From Pyxicephalus adspersus (lineage: Eukaryota > Chordata > Amphibia > Anura > Pyxicephalidae): a stretch of 64,000 nucleotides of DNA. Location of the stretch: assembly GCF_032062135.1 (NCBI RefSeq), contig NC_092858.1:162467171-162531170 (forward strand), read 5' to 3'. The first letter of the stretch is position 1; every line of letters starts with the position of its first letter. Below the pieces are notes generated by a model, which searched no databases, was not told where the DNA came from, and was given only the letters and a program-made list of their open reading frames with translations. Below are positions 48,301 through 59,275 of this stretch, one piece after another. A program made the position numbers and the translations under genes.

Positions 48301-49567
48301 CTTCTAAACAGTTGGTAGAGATTAGTGTTCCTAACATTTCTCCAGCTCACTCCTAACCCATGGGAAATATGGGATCATTATAATTAATGGTTGCTCAGTA
48401 AGTATATCATCTTTGGTGATAGAAGGTGATAGACAGATCCATTCCCTCAGGTGCAACAATAGACCAGGGACTTGTTGGGGAATAGCAAGCAGTAGATACT
48501 CAAGTTCCTGACTTGGTTCACATAAGTCTTGGAAACATGCCCATGCCTTTGGAACCACATAGGTCACCGTGAAATATATATTGAAGGTATGAAATGTCTC
48601 AAGGCATATGTTGCTTGTCCTAAAACATGACTAGATTAAGATGGCAGAGTTACATAAATGGTGGGGTATTTCCTGATTCTCATTTAAACTTAGACAGCCA
48701 GATGAGTGGTTCAAGATAGAACAGGTCTCGATGAATGTGACTGAATAATACAAGAAATAGCATGACCCAGATAATTAAAAAAAAACAAAAAAACTTCAGA
48801 TACATGTCAATAAATAAATTACTAAAGAAAGATGGATATAAAATGAAGGATTTTTTTTCCACTTTGAAATATATGTTAGCAAAACATTTCTTTAAGTTCT
48901 GCAGCACTATCTAAGGTAGAAACAGGTGTGACAGTAGCTTGCAAAGGATTAAGCCATAAATTGCAAGAAAATTATGTTCACTTTAAGCATTCTTCAGGCT
49001 CCTGTCAGGTCAAACAAGGAATGATGTAAGCGTTCAAGAACTGACATATACAGAATTAACTGAGGACCCAGCACCGCACACCATTCTGTAACTGGGCTAT
49101 GAGAGAATTCTTCTTTAATGAAGTAATGCTAATTCAGGTTTTCAGGCTATGAAATGAGCTCACAGGTTTTCCTGCTGCTAAAAAAGATGTCATAAATTAA
49201 TGCCATGAACCTGTTTGAGTTGTTATTCTTGTGAGTATTTACTGAACGGAGCGTACGAAAAATCAATATTATGCTGACATTCCTAATACCATTCACAAAT
49301 ATGTAGAACACATTCCCAATACATGTACAGAGATATTTGACATTTATGTATCTTCAAGGCATGGTTCTGTGTTAAATGCTGTTAGATTAGGAATTCCATC
49401 CAAATTAGTTTTTTTAGCTTTGGGCACAGTGTAGAAGAACTAGAGCATTTGCCAGACTTATGGTTTTGGGTGTCCTGGTTGGGGAGGTTGAACTTCTTTA
49501 TATAGTATGTTGAACATTGTCACCGGTATTAAGGAAATCCAGACATTTATGGTTATCACTATAATAG
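48301..49567. other. Unassigned stretch with conserved-element-like segment
   Basis: There is no gene. Positions 48930-49420 are repeat-free with TAAT-rich words (GCTAATTCAGG, CATAAATTAATGCC) and might be conserved DNA. Confidence 0.45.
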
Positions 49568-49880
49568 AAGAAATGGGCAGCATTGTGGCTCAGTGGTTAG
49601 CACTCCAGCCTTTGCAGAGCTGAGTGATAGGTTCAAATCTCAGCCAGGACACTATCTGCATGGAGTTTACATGTTCTCCTAGTGTTTGCATGGGTTTCCT
49701 CTGGGAACTCCCACTCCCTCATTCCAAAAACATACAATTAGGAAATTGGCTTTACCCCAAAAATGGACCTTAGACTAATTTACTGACATATGACTATGGT
49801 AGGGACATTAGAATGTGAGGGACAGCTAGTGACATGACTTTGTACACCGCTGTGTATTATAAGTACTGTGTAATAATAAT
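49568..49880 (+). mobile_element. tRNA-headed SINE, full length
   Basis: The head reads GGGCAGCATTGTGGCTCAGTGGTTAGC in effect: a good polymerase III A box (TGGCTCAGTGG) and, 40 bases on, a B box (GGTTCAAATCTC). The body follows (GCATGGAGTTTACATGTTCTCC, GGGTTTCCTCTGGGAACTCC in parts). The 3' end (TTTGTACACCGCTGTGTATT, then TAATAATAATA) matches the 3' tail of the LINE at 58625-59275. The copy is diverged and presumably inactive. It is the reference copy for three others here. Confidence 0.9.
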
Positions 49881-50095
49881 AATATAGGTAGAGGAGAAAA
49901 TACAGGTCGGGCGATAGCGGAGATATCTTCTCATGAGGACCCCTGTTCTGGTAACATAAGTTGAGATTTCAACCGTCAATTGAATTTATCACTTTGGGAC
50001 ATTTCCAACCACTTCTTGTTGTGTGTCTTGGACATGAAGTCAAAAAATATCCATAGACAACAATATAAAGGTATACCCAAAACTAACTGCTTAGA

Positions 50096-50182
50096 ACAGT
50101 TTTTCTCCTCCTTTAGGGGGTTAGCATTGGTGGCTCTCAGATAAGTAACACTGACACCAATAATCTTGTAGGCTACCTGTAA
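50096..50182 (+). mobile_element. hAT-like element fragment, copy 5
   Basis: ACAGTTTTTCTCCTCC, then GTGGCTCTCAGATAAGTAAC, ACACCAATAATCTTGTAGGCTA and CCTGTAATTATTCC in pieces match the 5' half of the TGTTTCTCAACC family. It is interrupted by the adjoining LINE copy. Confidence 0.6.
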
Positions 50183-50425
50183 TTATTCCTATTAGACAGT
50201 ATTTATATAGCACTAACATATTATGCAGCTCTGTACATTAAATAGGGGTTGCAAATGACAGACAGATACAGACAGGGACACAGGGTGCCCCAAAGAGCTT
50301 ACAATCTAAGAGGAGGGGGGAAGCAGCACACAAGATATGGAAACGTGGGTGAGTAGTGAGAGATTTCGGAAACAGAAGAAGACGGGTAGGCAACTTTGAC
50401 TTTCTGCCCTCTCTTTCCTGACCAA
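50183..50425 (-). mobile_element. LINE 3' end, 5'-truncated
   Basis: On the plus strand: TATAGCACTAACATATTATG, TACATTAAATAGGGGTTGC, ATGACAGACAGATACAGACAG, GAGCTTACAATCTAAGAG and GAAGACGGGTAGGCAA. This is collinear with the LINE 3' end at 58625-58890. No reverse-transcriptase coding remains. Confidence 0.88.
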
Positions 50426-50604
50426 CCAAGCTGTACGCCTGGGTTAAAGTTTGGAGTTTATTTAGATCTTGCTTGTTTTCTAATCTGTTTCTAAAAATGG
50501 ATGGTTTTAAGGCATTTCTGATGTTGTTTGAAAAATTTCTGAGTTTTCAGTGGCACCCTCTCGGCTACATGGAAAAAATGTCCTCTCCTCCTCCTGTGTC
50601 TTTA
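50426..50604. other. Unassigned spacer
   Basis: I see nothing recognisable. Confidence 0.6.
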
Positions 50605-50744
50605 GGCCTGATTTATTAAAGCTCTCCAAGACTGGAGTGGATACACTTTGATCAGTGAAGCTGGGTGATCCAACAAACCTGACCCAGCTTCCCTGATGAA
50701 GGTGTAACCTCTCTAGTCTTAGAGAGCTTTAATAAATCAGGGCC
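50605..50744. mobile_element. Palindromic MITE, copy 7, internally deleted
   Basis: Both ends are intact (GGCCTGATTTATTAAAGCTC and GAGCTTTAATAAATCAGGGCC in two pieces). The central 80 or so bases are missing, leaving AACCTGACCCAGC at the junction. Confidence 0.92.
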
Positions 50745-51603
50745 ATGGTATCTACCCCTATTTAATGTACACCCCTACATAATATGTTGGTGCTGTATAA
50801 ATACAGTTCAATAATAACAAAAATAATCACTGTACATTTTAAAAAGTTTACCTTGGTGTAGTTCCTTCACAGCGTTTCTGGTTCCTCATGCCTTTTGTCG
50901 ACATTAGTTTACCCATTTGCCCTAAAAAGTTACAGAATTAATCAGCAAATTCCCCTCTTATAATTTATATAGGGTCAGGTGGTAAGTTTGAGTTTTCCAG
51001 AATCAGAATTTGGTGAACCTGACCAGAATCTGGCTCTTTGGTGTTTTTAAATCTTTTGTATTATTAACTACAAATAGTCTATTCTTCTCAAAATAAGGAT
51101 GAGAGGTTATAGAGGGCTGGATCTCATGGTTATAGGATCAGTCTTAATTGATGGTGTTATTTGGTGTAGTAAGTTACCTAAATTGCCACAACAACCCAAA
51201 ATATGCACGGTAATGATTACATTTCAGTATAACTCGTGGTGGTTAATGAAACGATGAAAATAATACAATTTTTCCTGTTTTTAATAATTGCAGCTTGATT
51301 TTAATTTCATCAGAGCATTAGGGAGACTTATTCTCAACTGAACTGACATTCATCAACTGTTCAACTGTTAAATCCTGAACAAGGAGGGGGTGCCAATTAA
51401 ATAGAACATTGCATGCAACTTAATGGAATTAAATCACTAAAAACACTATAAGCAACAATTCTGTTTTTTATTTTGTTTTTTTTTTTTACATTCCCTCGCA
51501 TGTCATAGGAAAAGTACAGCTAAGGGGGAGTGCTGGAAATGTCAGACGCGGCCAATGCGAAGCTAAATCTTATGAGTGTCCCGCCGCTGAAACTCCCTCT
51601 TCA
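50745..51603. other. Unassigned spacer
   Basis: Mostly AT-rich. Positions 51530-51603 become GC-rich and are probably the 5' part of the hAT-like element that follows. Confidence 0.5.
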
Positions 51604-51839
51604 TTGAAATAGCGCCGCTACTAAAATTCCCGGCATAATTTACGTCTATAAAACAGTCCAATGCTGGGCCATACATCGGCAGAGAGCCCGCTGGTCTATA
51701 GACGTGAGTGATGCCAGGAATTGTAGCAGCGGCGCTATTTCAATACAGCAGCGAGCCGGCTGCAGTTCATATTTAGGATTCTTTTGGGGACCAAAAAAAA
51801 GGACGTTGGGGGCCCCCGGGCCAGAGTTTGACACCCCTG
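51604..51839. mobile_element. hAT-like element end with large internal hairpin
   Basis: The right end GGGCCAGAGTTTGACACCCCTG is, reverse-complemented, the CAGGGGTGTCAAACTC type typical of hAT elements. Inside are two 47-bp inverted arms, 51604-51650 and 51697-51743, sharing TTGAAATAGCGCCGCTAC and TATAGACGT words. The matching left terminus is not clear, so the element may start near 51520 or be truncated. Confidence 0.65.
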
Positions 51840-53536
51840 CTATAGATCCTATTTATTTTTTTTCATATAACTCCTTTTTAATGTGCAGTGCAGCATAATA
51901 TGTTGGCGCAAAAAAAAATACTGTTTATTAATATTAAATAATAAAAAATAACTTAAAACATGGTGCTTTAGTTGCATTTGCTCAATGCACTACTAATATC
52001 CTGATACTCCCCTGAGCTATAGTTAGGCTCTTGTAGTAGTATAATGCAAAGAAGAAAAGCACAATTTTGATTGTTTCTTTCTGGATATATTATATGTTGT
52101 TATTATATATTATATATTATATTGTTGTTATATTAGAAGAAAGAGTGTTTTGGGGTTTCTGACGGTCTCACTTCATCAGGGCTCTGATGTGCAGGAAGAA
52201 AAAAATATGAATGTAAGAACAAAGTCATCTGCAATTCCTGGTTGGCAAAAAAATGCTCCAGTTGCTTTGTTTTTACATTGAATTTCTTTTACTAGGGACC
52301 CATTGCTTACTATTCAGATCACACTATCTGCAACCTCAATGAAGAGGGCACCTAAGAATCCCCAACAAATTTGACTTTTTTATTGAATGTAAATAAAATA
52401 TGCCTGACACAAACAATCAGTTTAACTCTTTCCTCTTTATATCCTCTTCGTATCTTCATACAGATCAGTTTGCCCTCTTGTGGCTATGAATGTATATGAA
52501 TTATTACATTGACAAATACAACTGAGCAAACATGTAAACACATTTTATATATAATATATACAAACTACATTGATTTGATTTCAGTTTACAATGAAATGAA
52601 GGAGTGGGTTCAATTGTTTTCCATCATTAGACAAGGTTTCCATGAATGTGTGTGGTGTTTCCACCATCAAGGGGCCACCTACACATGAGTAATTTATACC
52701 TTCAACTCCCTGTTTTTGATATATCCTGAAATCTATACAAATCTGAGTCAACCACCCTAACAGAACATGTTGGAATACAGCCCGATATTCCTTTTTTTTC
52801 CGAGTGGGAAACTTGTACAACTTTCAGCAGCAGAAAACTAATCTGGAAAACAGACAGTTTTAATAACATGTTAAGAAGTTAATAAGTAGTAATAGCACAA
52901 CAATAATACCGCAAACTACCTTTTAATGCCGTCTATCCGGGCACTTCCTTTGTTGATGTTTTGTGTGGTTTTTAAGAGCTATTATTTTAGTGTGAAATGG
53001 AATATTCAGACAGCCCACTTACTTTCTCAATTATTCAACTATTACCTTCATAGAGTGTTTATGGTTGTTTTCTTTGTCTTGGAAAGGAGTCCAGGTGCTA
53101 TGAACTATAAAGCCTATTTCGGCACAATTGCCTATCTGCTCTGAGTTCATTCTGCTGGGCTTGGTAAAACCTATTCAGCTCAATGCACTACAGGTGTTCC
53201 AAAAAGCCCCATCTATTGATGGTGAGCAATAGAATAATTACAGCAAAGTTGAGGACACTCTGGAAACAAGATTATATATTTGTATATATTGGTCATTCTA
53301 TAAATTATATTATATTTAAGTATTATACATTGTGCAGTTATACAGGCAAGGTCAGATTACTACCTATGAATTTCAAAGCACTATGCCACATTACCCAATA
53401 ATGCTTGGTATTTGTGCATTACCATTCATTATGAATGGCACCCCAAGACACATATATAAATGTAAAAGCCAATGTTTAAATGTTACAGTGCAGCACTATG
53501 CAAGGATGTGAATATCTTGTGCATTGTGGAGCATTG
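51840..53536. other. Unassigned non-coding stretch
   Basis: AT-rich, with a TATTATATG/TTGTTATAT simple tract at 52082-52137 and a weak hammerhead-like motif at 52150-52181. I see no gene. Confidence 0.5.
52150..52181 (-). other. Hammerhead-like motif, weak copy
   Basis: On the minus strand: CCCTGATGAAG, a short TGA-GACCG-TCA hairpin, then GAAACCCC. Box order and spacing resemble the motif at 6577-6619, but the GAAAC side lacks the ACGCGT palindrome. Confidence 0.25.
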
Positions 53537-53731
53537 GGCCTGATTTATTAAAATCTCCAAGGCTTGAGGAGATACACTTTCATGGTAAAGCTGGGAGATC
53601 CAGCAAACCTATTATGAATCTGGTCCAGGATTCAAAACATTTGCTAGCAAAAAGCAAATTACTGGATTGCCCAGCTTCACTGATGAAAGTGTATTCTTTC
53701 TAAATTTGAAAAGTTTTATTAAATCAGGCCC
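53537..53731. mobile_element. Palindromic MITE, copy 8
   Basis: Ends GGGCCTGATTTATTAAAATC and TTTATTAAATCAGGCCC. It is flanked by C-ATT before and ATT-G after. The centre is partly deleted and one arm is diverged (TTCTTTCTAAATTTG). Confidence 0.92.
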
Positions 53732-55627
53732 ATTGTTTTGCCCAGAAGTAATGGAGCTGTGTTACATAAAGCATTAAGGCTTGTTAGAGACCATGTCAAG
53801 TTATACCAACACACAATAACTGACCCCCAACACAAGCCATTGATTACTGCATAAGACCACTGACATTGAGTCTTTACTTACTGCAAAAACTCAAGTATGA
53901 ACCAAAATTATTTTCCTAAAAATGCCAATAAAAAACCTTAGTTTATAGTTAGGTAATACCAGTAGATGGGGCTATGTCCTCAAATTAAGTGTGTAACAAA
54001 CTTTTGCTGTTTGCTATTAAAGAGTTTACACAAAGCACCATTTACTCATAGCAAACAGTATTACACAAAATACAGTTTATGAGCAAGTGACCCATCATAA
54101 TCAACTTAAAATATAACTTTACCCTGTAAAAAGGGAGGAAATATATACAGACTGAGACTGTGATTTTTTCTCTGTTTTAAATAAATGTTTTAAAAATAAC
54201 ACTCCACAGAGGTATTTAGTCCCATTCATTTTATAAGACTTTTTATTGATTACTGTGTAGTGACAAACACATTTTGTGTATTAGGCTCCAACACATGTTT
54301 TCCTATATTTTAGGGTGAAAAAGGTACCCAGGTTTATATTTAGGTCAAGATATTGTAGATTATAGATATATTGTTTATATTTGAGTATAGATAGTATATA
54401 GTTTGCCCCCTAGACAGTGTGATGGACAGTGAGTTTGCTCTTTTTGTAAAAAAAATTGGGAACCATAAATAAACAACTGAGCAAAGCTTATTCCACATAG
54501 TCCATCAACTGTTCACAAAAATGCTGTATGTTCTGAGCCAACAAAATAAGTGCATTTCTCGCAAATCAATAGGCATTTTTCAGTACTTTCAGGGTCTTTA
54601 CCGGTCTGGAATGGTGAAATACTCATTGTCATTAACAGCGAAAGGTATTCTCTAGAGAGATGAATGAATTATGTTTCACCATCGAACAGTTGGATGAATG
54701 AGTCTCAGTTTAGCAGATGCCAGGTTATTACTACCTGACTATATATATATTACGAGTGTAATGTTTCCTTGCCTGGGCTGGGGCTGTTTTAGGGGTCAAA
54801 ATATGAACTGGTAAGTGGCCCTTTGGACCATTTTTCCAAATCCCAAAGTGAGTTGGGTTTCCTAATGAAGCAAATCTAAGATTCCTGGAAGCCAACTGGT
54901 TGCATTCACTGCACGTTCTGACAATTTGCTGATCCCCAGAGTCCATCTTTCTGAGAATGACACTTTCCTAGTGGACACAGTAATGGAAAAACAATTCAAA
55001 CTGTTGCAGAAAGACTTTGACATTTGCTAGAGAAATATAAAAATCCAGAAGATTCATCCCAATGGCACCTTCCTGTAAGTGATATATTACCTATTGGTGG
55101 AATAAACAGATAAAAACACTGCGTGTAATAACTTTCAAAATATCTAATGTTGTCAAATCTGCCAGAAATACATTCTGCTGTGTAAAATTGCACTTGATTT
55201 TGCATTTCTTAATTATTCTATTTCTGTTTTAAAGTACCAGTAACCTTTTGCAGCTTTTTGTTCAATCTGAATAGCAGAGTTCAGTAAGGAAAAGAAAAAA
55301 GCAGCACATGGAGACAGTGATGTGTACTGCAATTGTCTTGGAATGCAGACAGGAGGACAACACAGAGTGACGGGGGATAGGCTCAACAGGGAGCTGCTTC
55401 TCTTTTTAGGGCTCATTCATCCTAGTACATTGCTCTAATGCACACATTTCAATGTGGAATAGCATGCGCTGTTGTTCTTGGTTGCTATTGAATGTAAATG
55501 GAATCCCAATTGCACCATACTACTTTACTGCAGCTTAGTGCATGCCATTGCCATGCCCTGTGCTCTATATTTAGGCTGCATTTAACAGCCCATTCAGTGC
55601 ACAGTGTTGCATGTGCATTTATTGTTA
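53732..55627. other. Unassigned non-coding stretch
   Basis: There is no gene. Positions 55405-55620 are less AT-rich and read like an unnamed frog MITE. The remainder is AT-rich. Confidence 0.5.
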
Positions 55628-55860
55628 TTATTATTAAACCGGATAGCGCCAACATAATATGCAGCGCTGTACATTAAATAGGAGTTGCAAATGACAGATA
55701 CAGAAAGTGACACAGTATGAGGAGAGGACCCTGCCCAGAAGAACTTACAATCTAAGAGTTGGGGGAATTATCACACATTAGAAGGGGGGTTTTGGAATGG
55801 TGGGTAAGTAGTGAGAGCTTTAGGAGACAGAAGTAGATGATAATTTAGTAAAGCACACCA
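55628..55860 (-). mobile_element. LINE 3' end, 5'-truncated
   Basis: A TTATTATTATTAAA tail, then GATAGCGCCAACATAATATG, TACATTAAATAGGAGTTGC, GAGGAGAGGACCCTGCCC and AACTTACAATCTAAGAG. It is collinear with the LINE at 58625-59275, ending near the stop of its reading frame. Confidence 0.88.
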
Positions 55861-56136
55861 TTGATAAAAGATGTAGCAAGCAGTGGGCCCATGTGCATAC
55901 CTTGGCCACCTTACTAAACTGAATTGGGGCACTCACATATGCTTCTGTTGGCTCTGAAATGTCCAGGGCCCTTGTACAGTGGCACATTTCCACCAGCTTA
56001 TGTCTACCCCTGAGTACCACATTGCCTATAGTTGGAAGGAACCATGGAACATGAAGTATCTGCAGAACGGCAAGCTGATGGGCGCTCACCCCCTTAACCA
56101 ATTCTGTCCCTAGCTGTAAGCATTTATGCAGTGAAT
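55861..56136. other. Unassigned spacer
   Basis: I see nothing recognisable. Confidence 0.55.
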
Positions 56137-56691
56137 GGCCCTGACTTATTAAACCTCTTCAAGGCTGGAGAAGTTACACTTATATCAGTGAAGCTGGGTG
56201 ATTCAGCAAACCTGAAATGTATCTGGTCCAGAATGTAAAACATTTGCTAACAAATAGCAAAAAACTTCAAAAAAATAAATTTAAAAAAAAAAATAAATAA
56301 CTAAAAATGAATTCCAGGTTTGCTGGACCACCTAGCTTCACTGATATACTGATAAACTGAAGCGTATCCTCTCTAGCCTTAGGCTGGGTACACATGCGCA
56401 ATAATTGTCGTTGGAAAGGATCTTTAATGATCGTTTCCAACAACTAAGGACTGCACGATGCATGAACCAGTGTTGTACATACAGCACCATTCTGCTCTAT
56501 GGAGAGGGGAGAACGCTGCACGCATTCCCCCTTCACTTCTATTAAGATCGTTCATCGTCCATCGTCCGTGGATCCGCCAGGACGGTTGTTCGGATGATGG
56601 ACAACGAGCGCTGTACACATGGCAGATTCTCGTCCAATATCAGCCCTGAGCCATGTGTACGTAGCTTTGGAGAGCTTTAATAAATCGGCCC
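56137..56691. mobile_element. Palindromic MITE, copy 9, split by a nested insertion
   Basis: The left portion (56137-56380) starts GGCCCTGACTTATTAAACCT and ends CTCTCTAGCCTT. The right portion (56669-56691) resumes GGAGAGCTTTAATAAATCGG. Removing 56381-56668 restores the family order. AAT flanks both outer ends. The centre has an A-rich expansion near 56270-56310. Confidence 0.92.
56381..56668. mobile_element. Nested MITE with AGGCTGGGTACACATG termini
   Basis: The left end AGGCTGGGTACACATG and the reverse complement of the right end, AGCTACGTACACATG, match as inverted repeats. It interrupts the palindromic MITE, so it inserted later. TT or CTT repeats at the junctions could be the target duplication. 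The interior is GC-richer with ATCGTCCATCGTCCG-type repeats and is non-coding. Confidence 0.85.
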
Positions 56692-57742
56692 AATGATTGA
56701 GAGGAGAGGCTTTGCTGCTTAGGATAGCAAGGATAAAGGAAGGAGCAGTCATGCTGGCCATTCTATAGGCACTCCATTTAAATTTAGCTTTACTGTCCAT
56801 TTTTAGGGTGGATAAGGAATCTATATGAACGTGAAATTGCAGCAGAAAAAGACCAGCACCCTTCTTTTTTTAAACAGGTCTGTGATTTGGGACAAAGCTG
56901 TATAAATCACTAGATGGGAAAAAACACACCTAGCTCCTGTAGCTTTTTGCATTAAATACATTTGATAAATATTCATTTCTGCAACACAGATCCTTACCCC
57001 AAATACACACATAAAGCTCAGATTTATAATTCTGTAAATATTTGGATAAATTCTTTCTTTAGTAGAACAAAGCTGTGGGGGTCCATTAAATTCTGCCCTC
57101 TCCGGTGCTCTGTCTCTCGCCCAGCATGTTGACTTGAAGTGTAAAAGCATTAAGTCATTACATCTGGGCTGTGCACTGCTGACTGAGCTCTGCAATGTCA
57201 AACACAATATAAGCTGGGAGAGGAAAAAAGCTGATCATAATGATTCAGTAATAAGCTTCTTATCTCTCGTCTGTACAACAGGAAACTTTTGATATTTTTT
57301 TTACCACTTGAAGAATGCAGAATCCTAAAGACTTCTCATTATCTGCAAAGGCTGTATACTTCTGAGATTTGCTTAATCCCAGCAGAACTATTATTCAGAT
57401 TTGTGGTTCCATTAAGGCACATCGGAAAATAAATGATATAGAAGATAGTTATATCTCTTAGATATATTTGAACAAAATAGTTTCAACTCCAAGATGGAGT
57501 GATGTATAGAGATAGCGGGACTTTTTAAGGTATTACTACAAATCACTATAGGAATGATATATAATAAAATTTCATATTTATTTAACAATTCTTAAAATCC
57601 AACACAAATATTAAAATCAATAAACATGATTCAACATACTATGTCTAGTATTTCCACTATGAATGTATAATTAGTGATTGCAATTCTTATGTAAACTCCA
57701 ATACTCAAGTTACAAGATTGTATCAGGCACTAGGGCCCAAAC
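56692..57742. other. Unassigned non-coding stretch
   Basis: There is no recognised gene. The 128-codon minus frame (56821-57207) is unrecognised. Positions 57190-57440 are repeat-free and possibly conserved. Positions 57480-57742 are AT-rich and may be the untranslated part of a Penelope-like element ending in the next motif. Confidence 0.45.
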
Positions 57743-57779
57743 ACGACCCGTTGCACAGAATCTGTCTGCTTCATCAGGA
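57743..57779 (-). other. Hammerhead-like motif, weak copy
   Basis: On the minus strand: CCTGATGA, A, GCAGA, a 5-nt loop, TCTGT, GCAACGGGTCG. It matches the CTGATGA box exactly and has a 5-bp stem with one G-T pair. The GAAAC box is mutated to GCAAC. Confidence 0.3.
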
Positions 57780-58624
57780 GTATTGTAACATGGGGATGTA
57801 CAGATAATTTTCAGATAATAGAAATACATGTTCATTAAACAAAATATTGGTGGCTCACATCACTCTGGACCGAGACTTAGGCCACAGCAGCTTGTTGATT
57901 AAGTATAAAGAATACATGTTTCCCCTTCCTCAAAAATTCTCACATCCAAGTAATTATATAAAGTTTATATCGATTTTTCTTATTTTAGATATCTAGTTTG
58001 TCTCCCTCAACTTGTCGATATTGCAAAAAAAAATCATCACCTCCACAAGAACAAAAAATATTGAAATCCAAATGGAAGCTAAAGTTGAATTGCTATGGGC
58101 TGCATAATGTGGCTAATAAGCGTTCGTTCAGGCCCAGAGTGTAGTGGGACCCGATATATCTCCTAGATTTATTGATTTTTATTATTACATGATATGATTA
58201 TATATCAGGGGTGTATCAGGTGCAGGTGGCTGCAGGAACACATTAGTACATAGCTGGCATATGCTGTGACCTGGGGCAATCCGACTGCCAGGGGGGTGGC
58301 ACACAGCCACCATCACATCCTGTAACTGACTGTCAGTAACGTATTCTATGTATAGAAAATGGTTGTAGAGTGCGGCACTGCATGCCTGCACCACCCAGCT
58401 GGCTGCTCAATGTTGGTGTCTTGGCACAGTTTGTGCATATTTGTTGGTAGAATGGTGTACTTAGTGATGGATTATGATAAGGGCCCCAAACTCCAGAGGG
58501 GGGATGAATTCTGCCCTGCAATGCTCTAAAAAATTAGTCAGTTTCAGCTTTTAAAGTACAGTTATCCAGTTTCCTTCCCCTGACCGACAGTAACCCCCTC
58601 CACAGAATTATAATTATCATTATC
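57780..58624. other. Unassigned non-coding stretch
   Basis: Positions 58195-58530 are GC-richer and repeat-like (starting CAGGGGTGTATCAGG). No termini could be paired. There is no gene. Confidence 0.45.
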
Positions 58625-59275
58625 CCTAATATTATTGATATTATTCTTATTATTATTATTATTAATAAACAGGAATTATTTAGCGCCAACATATTACGCA
58701 GCGCTGTACATTAAATAGGGGTTGTAAATGACAGACAGATACGGACAGTGATACAGGAGGAGAGGACCCTGCACTGAAGAGCTTACAATCTAGTAGGTGG
58801 GGGAATTTACACACAATAGGATGGGAGATATGTAGTGGTGGGAAGTAGTGATGGTTTCATAAGACAGAAGAAGATGGGTAGGCAAGTTTGAAAAAATAGG
58901 TTTTGAGTGCTCTTTCAAATGAGCAGAAAGTAGGAGCAAGCCGAATAGGACGAGGAAGACCATTCCAGAGAGTCGGGGCAGCTCTAGAAAAGTATTGGAG
59001 CCGTGCGTGTGATGAGGTTATGAGTGAAGTCTTTTCTATCAGATCAGAAAGGTAAGTATAACAAGAACTGTGGAGGGATTTGAAGGCAAAGCACAGGAGC
59101 TTGAATTTGATTTTAAGGTGAAATGGAAGCCAATGGAGAGAACTACAAAGAGATGCAGCAGAAGAGGAGCGGTGGGAAGGATGGATGAGTCTGGCTGCAG
59201 CATTCATAATAGATTGTAGAGGAGAGATCCCTATGTTTCTCCGCAGCCATGACTCATGCGGCAACTGCACAATAA
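58625..59275 (-). mobile_element. L2/CR1-type LINE, 5'-truncated, with RT C-terminus
   Basis: The element ends at a TATTATTATTATT-type tail near 58625-58665 on the plus strand. It then shows its 3' untranslated region (GCGCCAACATATTACGCAGC, TACATTAAATAGGGGTTG, GAAGAGCTTACAATCTAG) and the 3' end of its open frame from 58857 upward. It is truncated near 59275, as is usual for LINE copies. Four shorter copies of the same 3' end lie at 50183, 55628, 62540 and 62760, and the SINE shares its tail. Confidence 0.9.
58857..59270 (-). pseudogene. LINE reverse transcriptase, C-terminal fragment
   Basis: A 137-codon open frame ends naturally at 58857. Its translation carries NAAARLIHPSHR, then SLHWLPFHLKIKFKLLCFAF, YLSDLI and APTLWNGLPRPIR, ending in FERALKTYFFKLAY. 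These are the landmarks found downstream of the reverse-transcriptase domain in L2/CR1-clade LINE proteins: SLHWLP, followed by a basic FK helix, YLSDL, and LWNSLP-like text near the C-terminus. A full protein would be several times longer. The catalytic FADD-type region and the endonuclease are absent, so this is a dead 5'-truncated copy. No frameshift or stop interrupts the remaining part, which suggests fairly recent insertion. The first Met is internal and not a true start. Confidence 0.88.

Noticed and set aside
49568..49640. Possible tRNA gene
   Set aside because: A and B boxes are present, but the sequence cannot close a cloverleaf and continues into a SINE body seen elsewhere in the window.
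58195..58530. GC-richer block as a CpG island promoter
   Set aside because: CpG is rare and the block starts like a repeat terminus (CAGGGGTGTATC).
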